A DNA stretch of 64,000 nt from Azospirillum sp. TSH64 (GCF_003116035.1 NZ_LGQW01000015.1:4147431-4211430), one strand, 5' to 3'; positions 41,690 to 50,801 are shown, numbered from the stretch's first letter. The notes: generated by a model not told the origin, from the sequence alone. Program-made: numbers and translations.

Positions 41690-44600
41690 ATGCAGCTCAG
41701 TCGTCGGCAATTCATGAAGGGAACGGCGGGGGGAATTGCGGCCTCCAGCGTGGCCGCGCTGGGGTTCCTGCCGTCCACCGCGCTGGCCGAGGTGCGGCAG
41801 TTCAAGCTGGCCCGCGCCAAGGAGATCCGCAACACCTGTCCCTACTGTTCGGTCGGCTGCGGCCTGCTGATGTACAGCCTGGGTGACGGCGCCAAGAACG
41901 CGAAGGCGGAGATCGTCCATATCGAGGGCGATCCCGACCATCCGGTCAGCCGCGGCTCGCTCTGTCCGAAGGGCGCCGGCCTGCTGGACTTCATCCACAG
42001 CCCGAACCGCCTCAAATACCCGGTGGTGCGCGAGGCCGGCAGCAGCGAGTGGAAGCGCATCTCCTGGCATGAGGCGATCGGGCGCATCGCCCGCCACATG
42101 AAAGACGACCGCGACGCTAACATCGTCGTCAGGAACGACCATGGCGTGACAGTGAACCGCTGGGTGTCGACGGCGATGCTCACGGCCTCAGCCTCGTCGA
42201 ACGAGACCGGCATCCTGACGCAGAAGTTCATGCGCTCGCTCGGCATCGTCGGCACCGACGCGCAGGCCCGCGTCTGCCATGGCCCGACCGTGTCGGCACT
42301 GGCCTCCACCTTCGGGCGCGGGGCGATGACCAACACCTGGGTCGACATCTCCAACGCCGACTTCATCCTGGTGATGGGCGGCAACCCGGCCGAGGCGCAC
42401 CCCGTCGGCTTCAAATGGGCCATCGAGGCGAAGAAGAGGGGTGCCCGGATCGTCGTGGTCGATCCGCGCTTCAACCGCTCCGCCGCCGTGGCCGACGAGT
42501 ATGTCCCGATCCGCGCCGGCTCCGACATCGTGTTCCTGGGCGGCGTCATCAATTGGCTGATCGCCAACGACAGGATCCAGTGGGAATACGTGAAGGCGTT
42601 CACCAACGCCTCCTACATCGTCGACGAGGGCTTCGGCTTCGAGGACGGCCTGTTCTCCGGCTTCGATCCGGACAAGGGCCAGTACGACCGCAAGAGCTGG
42701 AACTACGAGTTCGACGAGGCGGGCAACGCCCGCACCGACCCGACGCTCCAGCATCCGCGCTGCGTGTGGAACCTGATGAAGGCCCATTACGCGCGCTACA
42801 CGCCCGACGTCGTCGCCGACCTGACCGGCAGCCCGAAGGACGGCTTCCTGACGGTCTGCCGTTACCTTGGCGCGACGTCGGCACGCGATAAGGTCGGCAC
42901 GATCCTCTACGCGCTCGGCTGGACCCAGCACACCGTCGGCGCCCAGAACATCCGCACCATGGCGATGATCCAGCTGCTGCTGGGCAACATCGGCATGCCC
43001 GGCGGCGGCGTGAACGCGCTGCGCGGCCACTCCAACATCCAGGGCCTGTCCGACCTCGGCCTGCTGTCGACCAGCCTGCCCGGCTATCTGACGCTGCCGA
43101 ACGAGAAGGCGCATCCGACCCTCGCGGCCTATCTGGCGCAGACGACGCCCAAGGCGCAGCAGCCCGGCCAGCTGAATTTCTGGAGCAACACGCCGAAATT
43201 CTTCGTCAGCCTGATGAAGTGGTTTTGGGGCGACAACGCCACCCGGGACAATGACTGGGGCTACGACTGGATCCCCAAGTGGGACAAGATGTACGACGTG
43301 CTGCAGGTCATGGACCTGATGCACAACGGCAAGATCAACGGGCTGATCGTCCAGGGCTTCAACCCGCTGACCTCCTTCCCCGACGCGCGCAAGACCGCCG
43401 CCTGCTTCTCGAAGCTGAAATACATGGTGGTAATCGATCCGATCGCCACGGAGACGGCGTCCTTCTGGCGCAATCACGGAGAGATCAACGACGTCGACAC
43501 CGCGGCCATCAAGACCGAGGTGTTCCGCCTGCCGTCGACCTGCTTCGCCGAGGAGGACGGCGCCATCGTCAATTCGGCGCGCTGGCTGCAATGGCACTAC
43601 AAGGGCGCCAATCCGCCGGGCGAGGCCAAGACCGACCAGGAGATCATCGCCGAACTGTTCGTCGCGCTGCGCGACCTCTACCGCCGGGATGGCGGCAAGG
43701 CGCCGGAACCGATCCTCAATCTCTCCTGGCCCTACCGGAACCCGCTGGAACCGACGCCGGAGGAGTTGGCGAAGGAGCTGAACGGCCGGGCGCTGGTCGA
43801 CATCCCCGACCCGAAGGACCCGACGAAGTTCCTGATCCGCAAGGGCGAGCAGCTTCCGGGATTCGCGCTGATGCAGGATGACGGCTCCACCCTGTCGGCC
43901 TGCTGGATCTTCGCCGGCTGCTGGACCCAGGCGGGCAACCAGATGGCGCGGCGCGACAACTCCGATTCCGGTCTCGGCAACACGCCGGGCTGGGCATGGG
44001 CTTGGCCGGCCAACCGCCGCATCATCTACAACCGCGCCTCCTGCGACCCGTCGGGCAAGCCCTGGGACCCGAAGCGCACGCTGATCGCCTGGACCGGCGA
44101 GCGCTGGGCTGGTGCCGACGTGCCGGACTTCAAGATCGACGCGGCACCCTCCAGCGGCATGAACCCCTTCATCATGAATCCGGAGGGCGTCGGCCGCCTG
44201 TTCGCCACCGACAAGCTGGTGGACGGCCCGTTCCCCGAGCATTACGAGCCGATGGAAAGCCCGCTCGGCACCAACCCGCTCCATCCGAAGGTGGTCACCA
44301 GCCCGGCGGTGCGCATCTTCCCTGCCGACAAGGCGCGGCTCGGCACCCATGACCAGTTCCCCTATGTCGGCACCACCTACCGCCTGACCGAACATTTCCA
44401 GTTCTGGACCAAGAGCGTGGCGCTGAACGCCATCGCCCAGCCCGAACAGTTCGTGGAGATCGGCGAGACGCTGGCCGCCGAGAAGGGCATCCGCACCGGC
44501 GACACCGTGAAGGTCAGCTCGCGGCGCGGCTTCATCAAGGCGAAGGCGGTGGTGACCAAGCGCGTCAAGGCGCTGACGGTCAGCGGCAAGACGATCCATC

Positions 44601-44752
44601 AGGTCGGCATCCCGCTGCACTGGGGATGGGAGACGGTAGCGCGCAAGGGCTACCTGTCCAACACCCTGCCGCCGGCCGTCGGCGACTGCAACACCCAGAC
44701 GCCGGAATACAAGGCGTTCCTCGTGAACGTCGAGAAGATCGTGGGAGCGTAA
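41690..44752 (+). CDS. fdnG: Respiratory formate dehydrogenase, catalytic alpha subunit (cysteine type)
   Basis: 1020-aa molybdopterin enzyme oxidising formate in the periplasm. A Tat signal (SRRQFMKG, residues 4-12) is followed by the [4Fe-4S] motif CPYCSVGCG (~52-60). The metal ligand is Cys196 in ARVCHGPTV, exactly where E. coli FdnG has selenocysteine; the codon is TGC and the frame has no internal TGA. The molybdopterin dinucleotide-binding domain is at the C-terminus. Length matches E. coli FdnG/FdoG (~1015 aa). It is followed by fdnH after 4 bp. FdnG or FdoG naming cannot be told apart here. Confidence 0.96.
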   Translation: MQLSRRQFMKGTAGGIAASSVAALGFLPSTALAEVRQFKLARAKEIRNTCPYCSVGCGLLMYSLGDGAKNAKAEIVHIEGDPDHPVSRGSLCPKGAGLLDFIHSPNRLKYPVVREAGSSEWKRISWHEAIGRIARHMKDDRDANIVVRNDHGVTVNRWVSTAMLTASASSNETGILTQKFMRSLGIVGTDAQARVCHGPTVSALASTFGRGAMTNTWVDISNADFILVMGGNPAEAHPVGFKWAIEAKKRGARIVVVDPRFNRSAAVADEYVPIRAGSDIVFLGGVINWLIANDRIQWEYVKAFTNASYIVDEGFGFEDGLFSGFDPDKGQYDRKSWNYEFDEAGNARTDPTLQHPRCVWNLMKAHYARYTPDVVADLTGSPKDGFLTVCRYLGATSARDKVGTILYALGWTQHTVGAQNIRTMAMIQLLLGNIGMPGGGVNALRGHSNIQGLSDLGLLSTSLPGYLTLPNEKAHPTLAAYLAQTTPKAQQPGQLNFWSNTPKFFVSLMKWFWGDNATRDNDWGYDWIPKWDKMYDVLQVMDLMHNGKINGLIVQGFNPLTSFPDARKTAACFSKLKYMVVIDPIATETASFWRNHGEINDVDTAAIKTEVFRLPSTCFAEEDGAIVNSARWLQWHYKGANPPGEAKTDQEIIAELFVALRDLYRRDGGKAPEPILNLSWPYRNPLEPTPEELAKELNGRALVDIPDPKDPTKFLIRKGEQLPGFALMQDDGSTLSACWIFAGCWTQAGNQMARRDNSDSGLGNTPGWAWAWPANRRIIYNRASCDPSGKPWDPKRTLIAWTGERWAGADVPDFKIDAAPSSGMNPFIMNPEGVGRLFATDKLVDGPFPEHYEPMESPLGTNPLHPKVVTSPAVRIFPADKARLGTHDQFPYVGTTYRLTEHFQFWTKSVALNAIAQPEQFVEIGETLAAEKGIRTGDTVKVSSRRGFIKAKAVVTKRVKALTVSGKTIHQVGIPLHWGWETVARKGYLSNTLPPAVGDCNTQTPEYKAFLVNVEKIVGA

Positions 44753-44756
44753 CGCC

Positions 44757-45668
44757 ATGACCTCGTCATCCCTGGACATCCAGCGCCGCTCGGCCAGCCC
44801 GACCGCGGCGGCCGAGGCCCGGAACCCGGCCGAGATCGCCCAGCTCATCGACGTGTCGGCCTGCATCGGCTGCAAGGCCTGTCAGGTCGCCTGTTCCGAG
44901 TGGAACGAACTGCGCGCCGATATCGGCACCTGCGTCGGCGTCTACGACAACCCGACCGACCTGTCGTCGCAGGCTTGGACCGTCATGCGCTTCGCCGAGG
45001 TGGAGGAGAACGGCAAGCTGGAATGGCTGATCCGCAAGGACGGCTGCATGCATTGCGCCGAGCCCGGCTGCCTCAAGGCCTGCCCGTCGCCGGGTGCCAT
45101 CGTCCAGCACAAGAACGGCATCGTCGACTACAACCAGGATCAGTGCATCGGCTGCGGCTATTGCGTGTCCGGCTGCCCGTTCAACGTGCCGCGCCTCAGC
45201 CCGAAGGACGGCAAGGCGTACAAGTGCAACATGTGCTCCGACCGCGTCGCGGTCGGGCTGGAACCGGCCTGCGTCAAGACCTGTCCGACCGGCGCCATCC
45301 AGTTCGGCTCGAAGGAGGACATGAAGGAGGTCGCGGCCACCCGCATCGCCGATCTCCAGAGCCGCGGTTTCCAACATGCCGGCCTCTACGACCCGCCGGG
45401 CGTCGGCGGCACGCACACGATGTATGTGCTGCACCATGCCGACAAGCCGGAACAGTATTCCGGCCTGCCCAACGATCCGTCGATCAGCACGGCGGTCGGC
45501 CTGTGGAAGGGCGCCTTGAAGCCGCTGGCGACGGTCGGCATCGCCGCTGCCGGCCTGTTCGGCTTCTTCCACTATATCACGGTCGGTCCCAACCGGGCCG
45601 ATGACGACGCCCACCAAGACGCCAACGACGACGCGAAGGTAGGCACCCGCGAGGAGGACCGGTCATGA
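44757..45668 (+). CDS. fdnH: Formate dehydrogenase iron-sulfur beta subunit
   Basis: 303-aa electron-transfer subunit with four [4Fe-4S] ferredoxin-type clusters: CIGCKACQVAC (~40), CMHCAEPGC-x3-CP (~98), CIGCGYCVSGCP (~130) and CNMCSDRVAVGLEPACVKTC (~157-176). A C-terminal membrane anchor (TVGIAAAGLFGFFHYITVG, ~260-278) is followed by an acidic tail. It carries electrons from FdnG to the cytochrome. Its stop overlaps fdnI by 4 bp. Confidence 0.95.
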   Translation: MTSSSLDIQRRSASPTAAAEARNPAEIAQLIDVSACIGCKACQVACSEWNELRADIGTCVGVYDNPTDLSSQAWTVMRFAEVEENGKLEWLIRKDGCMHCAEPGCLKACPSPGAIVQHKNGIVDYNQDQCIGCGYCVSGCPFNVPRLSPKDGKAYKCNMCSDRVAVGLEPACVKTCPTGAIQFGSKEDMKEVAATRIADLQSRGFQHAGLYDPPGVGGTHTMYVLHHADKPEQYSGLPNDPSISTAVGLWKGALKPLATVGIAAAGLFGFFHYITVGPNRADDDAHQDANDDAKVGTREEDRS

Positions 45669-46324
45669 CGGACAAGGCTGAAAATCTGGCCGCACAAAAT
45701 CCGGCGAAGGAAAAGCTGATCCAGCGCTACAGCGCCGCCGAGCGGATCAATCACTGGGTCGTCGCGGTCTGCTTCGTGCTGCTGGCGATCTCCGGTCTGG
45801 CCTTCTTCTACCCGGCTTTCTTCTGGCTCACCGGCGTATTCGGCACGCCGGAACTGGCACGCATCGTCCATCCCTTCGTTGGGGTGGTCATGTTCGTCGC
45901 CTTTGGCCGGCAGTTCTTCCGCTACTGGCACCACAACCTGCTGAATCGCGAGGACATCCGCTGGATGGTCGCGGTGAGGGAGGTCATGAAGGGCAACGAG
46001 GTCGGCGACATCGGCCGCTACAATGGCGGCCAGAAGGCGATGTTCTGGATGATGGTCCTGTGCATGGCAGCATTGCTGGGTTCGGGCGTGATCGCGTGGC
46101 GGCCTTATTTCGCCGCCTCCTTCCCGATCCCGGTCATCCGCATCGCCCTGCTGGTCCATGCGACGAGTGCCGTGGTGCTGATCTCCTCGATCATCGTGCA
46201 TGTGTATGCGGCGCTTTGGGTTCAGGGCACGATCCGCGCGATGGTCGAAGGCGTTGTTACCCATGGCTGGGCCAAGAAGCACCATCCGCGCTGGTATCGC
46301 GAGACCACCGGCAGGAAGGTCTGA
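45665..46324 (+). CDS. fdnI: Formate dehydrogenase cytochrome b556 gamma subunit
   Basis: 219-aa diheme cytochrome with four transmembrane helices, the quinone-reducing membrane anchor. Heme and quinone region residues include His in AAERINHWVVAV (~23), HPFVGVVMFVAFGRQFF and HATSAVVLISSIIVHVYAALW (~165-185; given for position only). With FdnGH it makes a proton-motive quinone-reducing enzyme. Starts with an ATGA overlap and is followed 16 bp later by fdhD. Confidence 0.93.
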   Translation: MTDKAENLAAQNPAKEKLIQRYSAAERINHWVVAVCFVLLAISGLAFFYPAFFWLTGVFGTPELARIVHPFVGVVMFVAFGRQFFRYWHHNLLNREDIRWMVAVREVMKGNEVGDIGRYNGGQKAMFWMMVLCMAALLGSGVIAWRPYFAASFPIPVIRIALLVHATSAVVLISSIIVHVYAALWVQGTIRAMVEGVVTHGWAKKHHPRWYRETTGRKV

Positions 46325-46340
46325 GCCCGAGGAGACTGAC

Positions 46341-47177
46341 ATGCCGCTCGACATGCTGACCGATCCTTCGTACGGATCCGCCTTTCCAACCGTCCACCGC
46401 ACCGCTGTCCTGCGGCTGGAGCAGGGGCGGGCCGAGGCCTGCGACGACCTTGTGATCGAGGAGGTTCCGGTCGCGCTGGTCTATAACCGCATTTCCCATG
46501 CGGTGATGCTGGCTTCTCCGGAGAATCTGGACGATCTGGGGCTGGGCTTCAGCCTGTCGGAGGGCATTCTGGCCGGTCCGGACGAGCTGTTCGACATCGC
46601 CGTCAGGGAAGGCTGCGATGGGCTGGAGGTTCACATGGACATCCCGCTGGAACGCTTCATGGCCCTGAAGGACCGCCGCCGCAGCATGACCGCGCGCACC
46701 GGCTGCGGCCTGTGCGGGGTGGAGAAGCTGGAGGCGGTGGCAAGGGTCAAGGACAGGGTGGTTCGCGGCGAACCCGTGCCGGTCGGCGCCGTGACCCGCG
46801 CGCTTGCCGGCTTCGCCGAGCACCAGCGCCTGCACCGCCTGACGGGCGCGGTCCATGGCGTCGCCTGGGTCGATCGGGTGGGTACCATCACGGCGATCCG
46901 TGAGGACGTCGGCCGGCACAATGCGCTCGACAAGCTGATCGGCTGGATGGCCCGCACGGGAATCGATGCCACCGACGGCTTCATCCTGACCTCCAGCCGG
47001 GCCAGCTTCGAAATGGTCCAGAAGGCGGCGGTTGCCGGCATCGGCTGCCTCGTCGCCATCTCCGCTCCGACCGCGCTTGCGGTGCGGCTGGCGGAGGGGT
47101 GCGGTTTGACGTTGGCAGGCTTCGCGCGTGACGAGCGCATCGTGGTCTACAGCCATCCCGGCCATTTCATCGTTTGA
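46341..47177 (+). CDS. fdhD: Formate dehydrogenase sulfurtransferase FdhD (copy 1)
   Basis: 278-aa FdhD, which delivers sulfur from IscS to the molybdenum cofactor before insertion into formate dehydrogenase. The essential Cys pair is in GCGLCG (Cys122 and Cys125), matching the E. coli C121/C124 loop. The later REDVGRHNALDKLIG block (~192-206) is the family hallmark. ATG at 46341 follows GAGGAG. Last gene of the fdn operon, ahead of a strong terminator. Confidence 0.95.
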   Translation: MPLDMLTDPSYGSAFPTVHRTAVLRLEQGRAEACDDLVIEEVPVALVYNRISHAVMLASPENLDDLGLGFSLSEGILAGPDELFDIAVREGCDGLEVHMDIPLERFMALKDRRRSMTARTGCGLCGVEKLEAVARVKDRVVRGEPVPVGAVTRALAGFAEHQRLHRLTGAVHGVAWVDRVGTITAIREDVGRHNALDKLIGWMARTGIDATDGFILTSSRASFEMVQKAAVAGIGCLVAISAPTALAVRLAEGCGLTLAGFARDERIVVYSHPGHFIV

Positions 47178-47215
47178 TGGCCAGGGATCGCAATTGCCGG
47201 TTCTTGCAATCGGCA

Positions 47216-47257
47216 AAACCGAACGCCCCGGTTCGATGGAACCGGGGCGTTCGGTTT
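47216..47257. terminator. Strong bidirectional terminator between fdhD and hupE
   Basis: Perfect 19-bp arms (47216-47234 and 47239-47257) with a 4-nt GATG loop. The outer bases are AAA on the left and TTT on the right, so it can end transcription both ways. The core GAACGCCCCGG is shared with the terminator at 10229-10260. Confidence 0.88.
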
Positions 47258-47289
47258 GGTCAGAAAAAGCCGGGACGCGGCCGATCCCG

Positions 47290-47868
47290 TCAGCACCGAC
47301 CCGACGACGTCGGCGACTCCTGCTGCCGCAACGCCCGCGATGCCAGCAGTTTGCGTGGGATATGGCGAGCCAGCCCCATGGCGATGCCGGTGCCGTGCAG
47401 CGTCGCGGTGGACAGAACGAAGCCCAGTCCGTAGAGGAGCGGCTCTGCGGTCTGCGGCATCTCGGTGCCGTGAGCATGTCCATGCAGGACGGCGAAGGCG
47501 CCGACCAGGATCGCGGCGGCGGCGACCGGCACCCGCCTGTTCAGCAGCACCAGCAGCCCGAGCACCGCCACGGAGGCGGCGATCCCGGCCTCCACCGCCG
47601 GCAGTTCGATCCCGGCCATCCCGAGCGCGGCACCACCGGACAGCATGGCGATGAAGGCAGCCGGCAGCATCCAGATGGCTCGGCCACCATTCTGCGCCGC
47701 CCAGATACCGACCGCCACCATGGTCAGCAGATGATCGATGCCGGTCAGCGGGTGGAGCACCCCCTGAAGGAACATCGCATCGCCGGCATGGCCGGTGTGG
47801 GCAGCGGCCGGCAGAGCCAGCGTCGCCGCCAGAACGCCGGCGAGGCCGGCGGAAAGCAACCTGTTCAT
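47290..47868 (-). CDS. hupE: HupE/UreJ-family nickel or cobalt transporter
   Basis: 192-aa membrane protein. An N-terminal signal-like helix ends at AHTGHAGD. The metal-binding signature HPLTGIDHLLTMVAVG (~40-55) and about six hydrophobic segments follow, along with a second His cluster HGHAHG (~135). Relatives bring in nickel for hydrogenase or urease; the adjoining hypC and hypA support a hydrogenase role. The C-terminal ~25 residues are hydrophilic. Last gene of hypA-hypC-hupE, 42 bp after hypC. Confidence 0.9.
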   Translation of the reverse strand: MNRLLSAGLAGVLAATLALPAAAHTGHAGDAMFLQGVLHPLTGIDHLLTMVAVGIWAAQNGGRAIWMLPAAFIAMLSGGAALGMAGIELPAVEAGIAASVAVLGLLVLLNRRVPVAAAAILVGAFAVLHGHAHGTEMPQTAEPLLYGLGFVLSTATLHGTGIAMGLARHIPRKLLASRALRQQESPTSSGRC

Positions 47869-47910
47869 CGAACGATCTCCTAAGGGGTTCGGCCGGCCAC
47901 GTCGCCCGTG

Positions 47911-48192
47911 TCAGGCGAGCAGGGAGGCCTTCAGGTGCCCTCTCCCGGCCTCTGCCTCGTCGACCTGGCGAAGCAGGTCGAGGGTGACCCGCGCGTCGGC
48001 TTCGTCGACGTGGGAAAGCGCGAAGCCGAGATGGACCAGGACCCATTGGCCGATCTGACCGGTCATGTCGTCGCCCGGTTCGGCGATGCAGGAGAGATTG
48101 ACTTCCCGCTTTTCGCCCAGGATGTCGGCGACGGCGAGCATCCGTCCGGCATCCGCGATGGCGATGATTCTGGCCGGTACTCCCAGGCACAT
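47911..48192 (-). CDS. hypC: Hydrogenase maturation chaperone HypC
   Basis: 93-aa HypC/HupF family protein. The functional Cys2 is present (MCLGVPARI), followed by GEKREVNLSCI and GQWVLVHLGFALSHVDE, which are typical. It carries the Fe(CN)2CO unit with HypD and hands it to the hydrogenase large subunit, here probably HyfG. HypB, HypD, HypE and HypF genes are not in the window and must lie elsewhere. ATG at 48192. Confidence 0.94.
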   Translation of the reverse strand: MCLGVPARIIAIADAGRMLAVADILGEKREVNLSCIAEPGDDMTGQIGQWVLVHLGFALSHVDEADARVTLDLLRQVDEAEAGRGHLKASLLA

Positions 48193-48214
48193 GGTCGGGC
48201 TCCTTCTCGTGCCG

Positions 48215-48556
48215 TCATGCCACTTCCAATTCGACCAGCGTCAGGTCGTCGCCGCCGCGGGGGGACAGGCGCAGGCCGCCGCAGACCGGGCAGGGGGAGA
48301 GACGCGTCGGAACCTCTCTCTCGCTGGAGCAGTCTTCACACCAGACCAAACCGGGCGGCTGTTGAATGTCCACCGTCGCTCCCTCGGCCAACGTATCGCG
48401 CCTGACCACATCGAAGGCGAAGCGAAGGGCCTCCGGATCGACGCAGGCGAACCGCCCCACCGCCAACCGGATCCGCGTGACCCGCTGGAAGGCGTGGCGC
48501 TGCGATTCCTCCCGCAGCAAGTCGATCAGGCGTTCGCACAATGAAAGTTCATGCAT
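48215..48556 (-). CDS. hypA: Hydrogenase nickel-insertion protein HypA
   Basis: 113-aa protein. MHELSLCERL at the start supplies the nickel-binding Met-His-Glu. A zinc site is formed by CEDC (~72-75) and CPVC (~87-90). It delivers nickel to the hydrogenase precursor with HypB. ATG at 48556; first gene of hypA-hypC-hupE, divergent from the second fdhD. Confidence 0.94.
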   Translation of the reverse strand: MHELSLCERLIDLLREESQRHAFQRVTRIRLAVGRFACVDPEALRFAFDVVRRDTLAEGATVDIQQPPGLVWCEDCSSEREVPTRLSPCPVCGGLRLSPRGGDDLTLVELEVA

Positions 48557-48953
48557 CGTCCTTCTCCACGATGGGAGCCGGAAGTCCCGAGCGGCAAAAA
48601 AGCATCGGTTCAAGAGACCTGCAAGGCATATCACCGACACTTGACTGCTGCAAATTATAAATAGGGAAAACACGAGTTTTCTTAAATCAAGACTGATCAA
48701 TAACAAATTTCTATGGTGCGATAATCAATATTTATTCAAAGATGATCAGCGAATATTGACGGTGAGCCGGAATGCCGCATGTCGTTCTGCGGCGGCTTGG
48801 CGCAGAATCGGGCAGCGGGTGCTTGGCTGACCTCGCCGCCGGATTCGATGCTCCAGGACCGGCCGCGCCAATGGTAGACCGTAACGGACCGTCCAGCCGG
48901 TGCCCACACCCCATCTCCCACAAACTCGCCACAGCCAGGGTTCGGGCCATATC
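48557..48953. promoter_or_regulatory. Divergent control region between hypA and the second fdhD
   Basis: 397 bp with no convincing gene. The stretch 48640-48770 is far more AT-rich than the rest of the window. A perfect -10 hexamer TATAAT for hypA lies on the minus strand at 48654-48659, but no good -35 matches it, which suggests an activator. On the plus strand TGCGATAAT (48718-48725 region) resembles an extended -10 for fdhD. TGATCA occurs twice in the AT-rich part. I found no clean FNR palindrome. Confidence 0.4.
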
Positions 48954-49820
48954 ATGGAACATGCAACCGCCTGTAGCGCCCCGCAGCCCGCCGCACTTTC
49001 CCTGGCTCACCCGCTTTCCCATCGCGGAGTCCGGCATGTGCAGGCGATGATCCGCACGGAGTCCGGCTTCGACCGACGGGAAGAGAAGATCGTCGACGAG
49101 GTGCCGGTCGGGCTGGTCTATGCCGACGATCTCTTCGCCGTCATGCTGGCGACGCCCACCGACCTGGAGGATTTCGCCACCGGCTTTTCCCTCAGCGAGG
49201 GGATCGTCGGCAGCGCCGGCGAATTGGCCGTCACCGCCATCGATGAGCTGACGGACGGTGTCCGCATCCGCATGCAGTTGCCGGTGGAGCGGCTGGCTGC
49301 CCTGCTCAAACGCAAGCGCAACCTGATGGGTGGGTCCGGCTGCGGCCGTTGCGGCACCGACAGTTTCGCCGAAACCCTGAGACCGCTTGATCCGGTCCGC
49401 TCCGCCGCCCGCATCGAACCGGACGCGATCATCCGTGCCATGGCGGCATTGCCGTCGGGGCAGAGCCTGAACCGGGAGACTGGGGCCGTCCATGCCGCCG
49501 GCTTTGCCCGCCCCGATGGCGAGCTGGTGGCGGTGCGCGAGGATGTCGGCCGGCACAACGCGCTCGACAAGCTGATCGGCGCGCTCGCCCGCGCCCGGAT
49601 CGACACGACCGGCGGCTTCATCGTGGTGTCGAGCCGCTGCTCCTTCGAGATGGTTCACAAGACCGCCGCCGCCGGCATTCCGCTGATCGCCGCCATCTCC
49701 GCCCCGACCTCGCTGTGCGTGGGCTTCGCCGAAACGGTTGGGGTGGGCGTCGTCGCCTTCGTGCGGCAAGGCCGCCTCACCGTCTACGCCGTCCCGTCAC
49801 GGGTCGCGATGCCTGTCTGA
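48954..49820 (+). CDS. fdhD: Formate dehydrogenase sulfurtransferase FdhD (copy 2)
   Basis: 288-aa FdhD paralogue. The Cys pair is in GSGCGRCG (~123-130) and the hallmark block REDVGRHNALDKLIG (~199-213) is intact. It differs widely from the copy at 46341 outside these blocks. ATG at 48954 is chosen (product begins MEHATACSAP); the ribosome-binding site is weak and internal starts near 49047 are possible. It lies apart from fdnGHI and beside the hydrogenase genes, so it may serve FdhF. Confidence 0.88.
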   Translation: MEHATACSAPQPAALSLAHPLSHRGVRHVQAMIRTESGFDRREEKIVDEVPVGLVYADDLFAVMLATPTDLEDFATGFSLSEGIVGSAGELAVTAIDELTDGVRIRMQLPVERLAALLKRKRNLMGGSGCGRCGTDSFAETLRPLDPVRSAARIEPDAIIRAMAALPSGQSLNRETGAVHAAGFARPDGELVAVREDVGRHNALDKLIGALARARIDTTGGFIVVSSRCSFEMVHKTAAAGIPLIAAISAPTSLCVGFAETVGVGVVAFVRQGRLTVYAVPSRVAMPV

Positions 49821-49830
49821 TCGGGGGGCG

Positions 49831-49873
49831 GAAAAGCCCGCGGGCCGGTTCATCGCCGGCCCGCGGGCTTTTC
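49831..49873. terminator. Bidirectional terminator between fdhD copy 2 and focA
   Basis: Perfect 18-bp arms (49831-49848 and 49856-49873), GAAAAGCCCGCG at the outer left and CGCGGGCTTTTC at the outer right, with a 7-nt loop. The AAAA/TTTT ends let it work in both directions, closing both fdhD and the long hyf-focA transcript. Confidence 0.88.
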
Positions 49874-49892
49874 ATTTGCATGCGCGGTCTTT

Positions 49893-50801
49893 TCAGCGTG
49901 TCGCCGCCGGCTGCCCCATCGACGGCAGCGGCTTTTGCGACGGCAGCGGGGTCAGGCCACCGAGGCCCTTGCGGTAGATCAGCCAATAAATGCCGCCGAC
50001 GAACACCGATCCGCCGACGATGTTGCCCAGCGTAGCGAACAGCAGGTTGTGCAGGATGCCGCCCGCCGTGATCGCCGACATGTCCAGCCCGGCCGGCACA
50101 TGGCCCGTCACCTTCAGCAGATAGGCCAGCGGCAGGAAATAGAGGTTGGCGATGCAGTGTTCGAACCCGGCGGCGACGAAGGCGGCGACCGGCAGGGTCA
50201 GCGCCACGATCTTGTCCGTCACCGTCCGGCCGGCATAGGCGAGCCAGACGGCGAGGCAGACCAGCAGGTTGCACAGGATGCCCTTGAAGAAGATCGTCAC
50301 AGCGTCGGGCGCGATCTTGCCGATGGCGAGCTTCAGAACGGCGGCGCCGACCGCACCGTTGTTCATCTCGGTGTGGTGCGACAGATAGATCAGGAAGACG
50401 AGGCCCATCGCCCCGACCGCGTTGCCGATCCAGATGGTCGCCCAGTTGCGCAACACCTGCGCCGTGCTGATCTGGCCGTTGGCCCGCGCCATCACGATCA
50501 GGCAGTTGCCGGTGAACAGCTCCGCCCCGCCGACCATGACGATGGCGAGGCCGAGCGAGAAGACCAGCCCGCCCAATATCCGCTGGACGGCGAAGCTCAG
50601 CGCCGGATCGGCCAGCACGATGACGAAGAACATGCCGCCCAACCCGATGCCGCCGCCGGCGACGACCGCCAGCATGAAGCTGGGCAGGAAAGGCATCGTC
50701 GCCTTCTTCACCCCCAGCTTTTCGACCTTGTCCTGGATCTCGGCGGGCGAATAGGCGTCCATGCCGAGGACCGGCGTGTCTTTCGATGCAGGATCCGCCA
50801 T
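49893..50801 (-). CDS. focA: Formate channel FocA
   Basis: 302-aa formate/nitrite transporter family protein with about six helices. Family marks include GGAELFTGNCLI (~94-105), the pore His in AAGFEHCIANLYFLPLA (~209-225) and GNIVGGSVFVGG near the end. It moves formate across the inner membrane, supplying FdhF inside the cell or releasing excess. It is the last gene of the hyf operon, 43 bp after hycI; E. coli likewise has a foc gene at the end of its hyf cluster. Confidence 0.93.
   Translation of the reverse strand: MADPASKDTPVLGMDAYSPAEIQDKVEKLGVKKATMPFLPSFMLAVVAGGGIGLGGMFFVIVLADPALSFAVQRILGGLVFSLGLAIVMVGGAELFTGNCLIVMARANGQISTAQVLRNWATIWIGNAVGAMGLVFLIYLSHHTEMNNGAVGAAVLKLAIGKIAPDAVTIFFKGILCNLLVCLAVWLAYAGRTVTDKIVALTLPVAAFVAAGFEHCIANLYFLPLAYLLKVTGHVPAGLDMSAITAGGILHNLLFATLGNIVGGSVFVGGIYWLIYRKGLGGLTPLPSQKPLPSMGQPAATR

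Noticed and set aside
42270..42280. Possible selenocysteine codon in fdnG
   Set aside because: The codon at residue 196 is TGC (Cys), the frame is open throughout, and no SECIS-like need exists. Same conclusion for residue 140 of fdhF.
48640..48720. FNR/FixK box in the hypA-fdhD gap
   Set aside because: TTGAT- and ATCAA-like pieces occur but never as TTGAT-N4-ATCAA; the arrangement is not palindromic.
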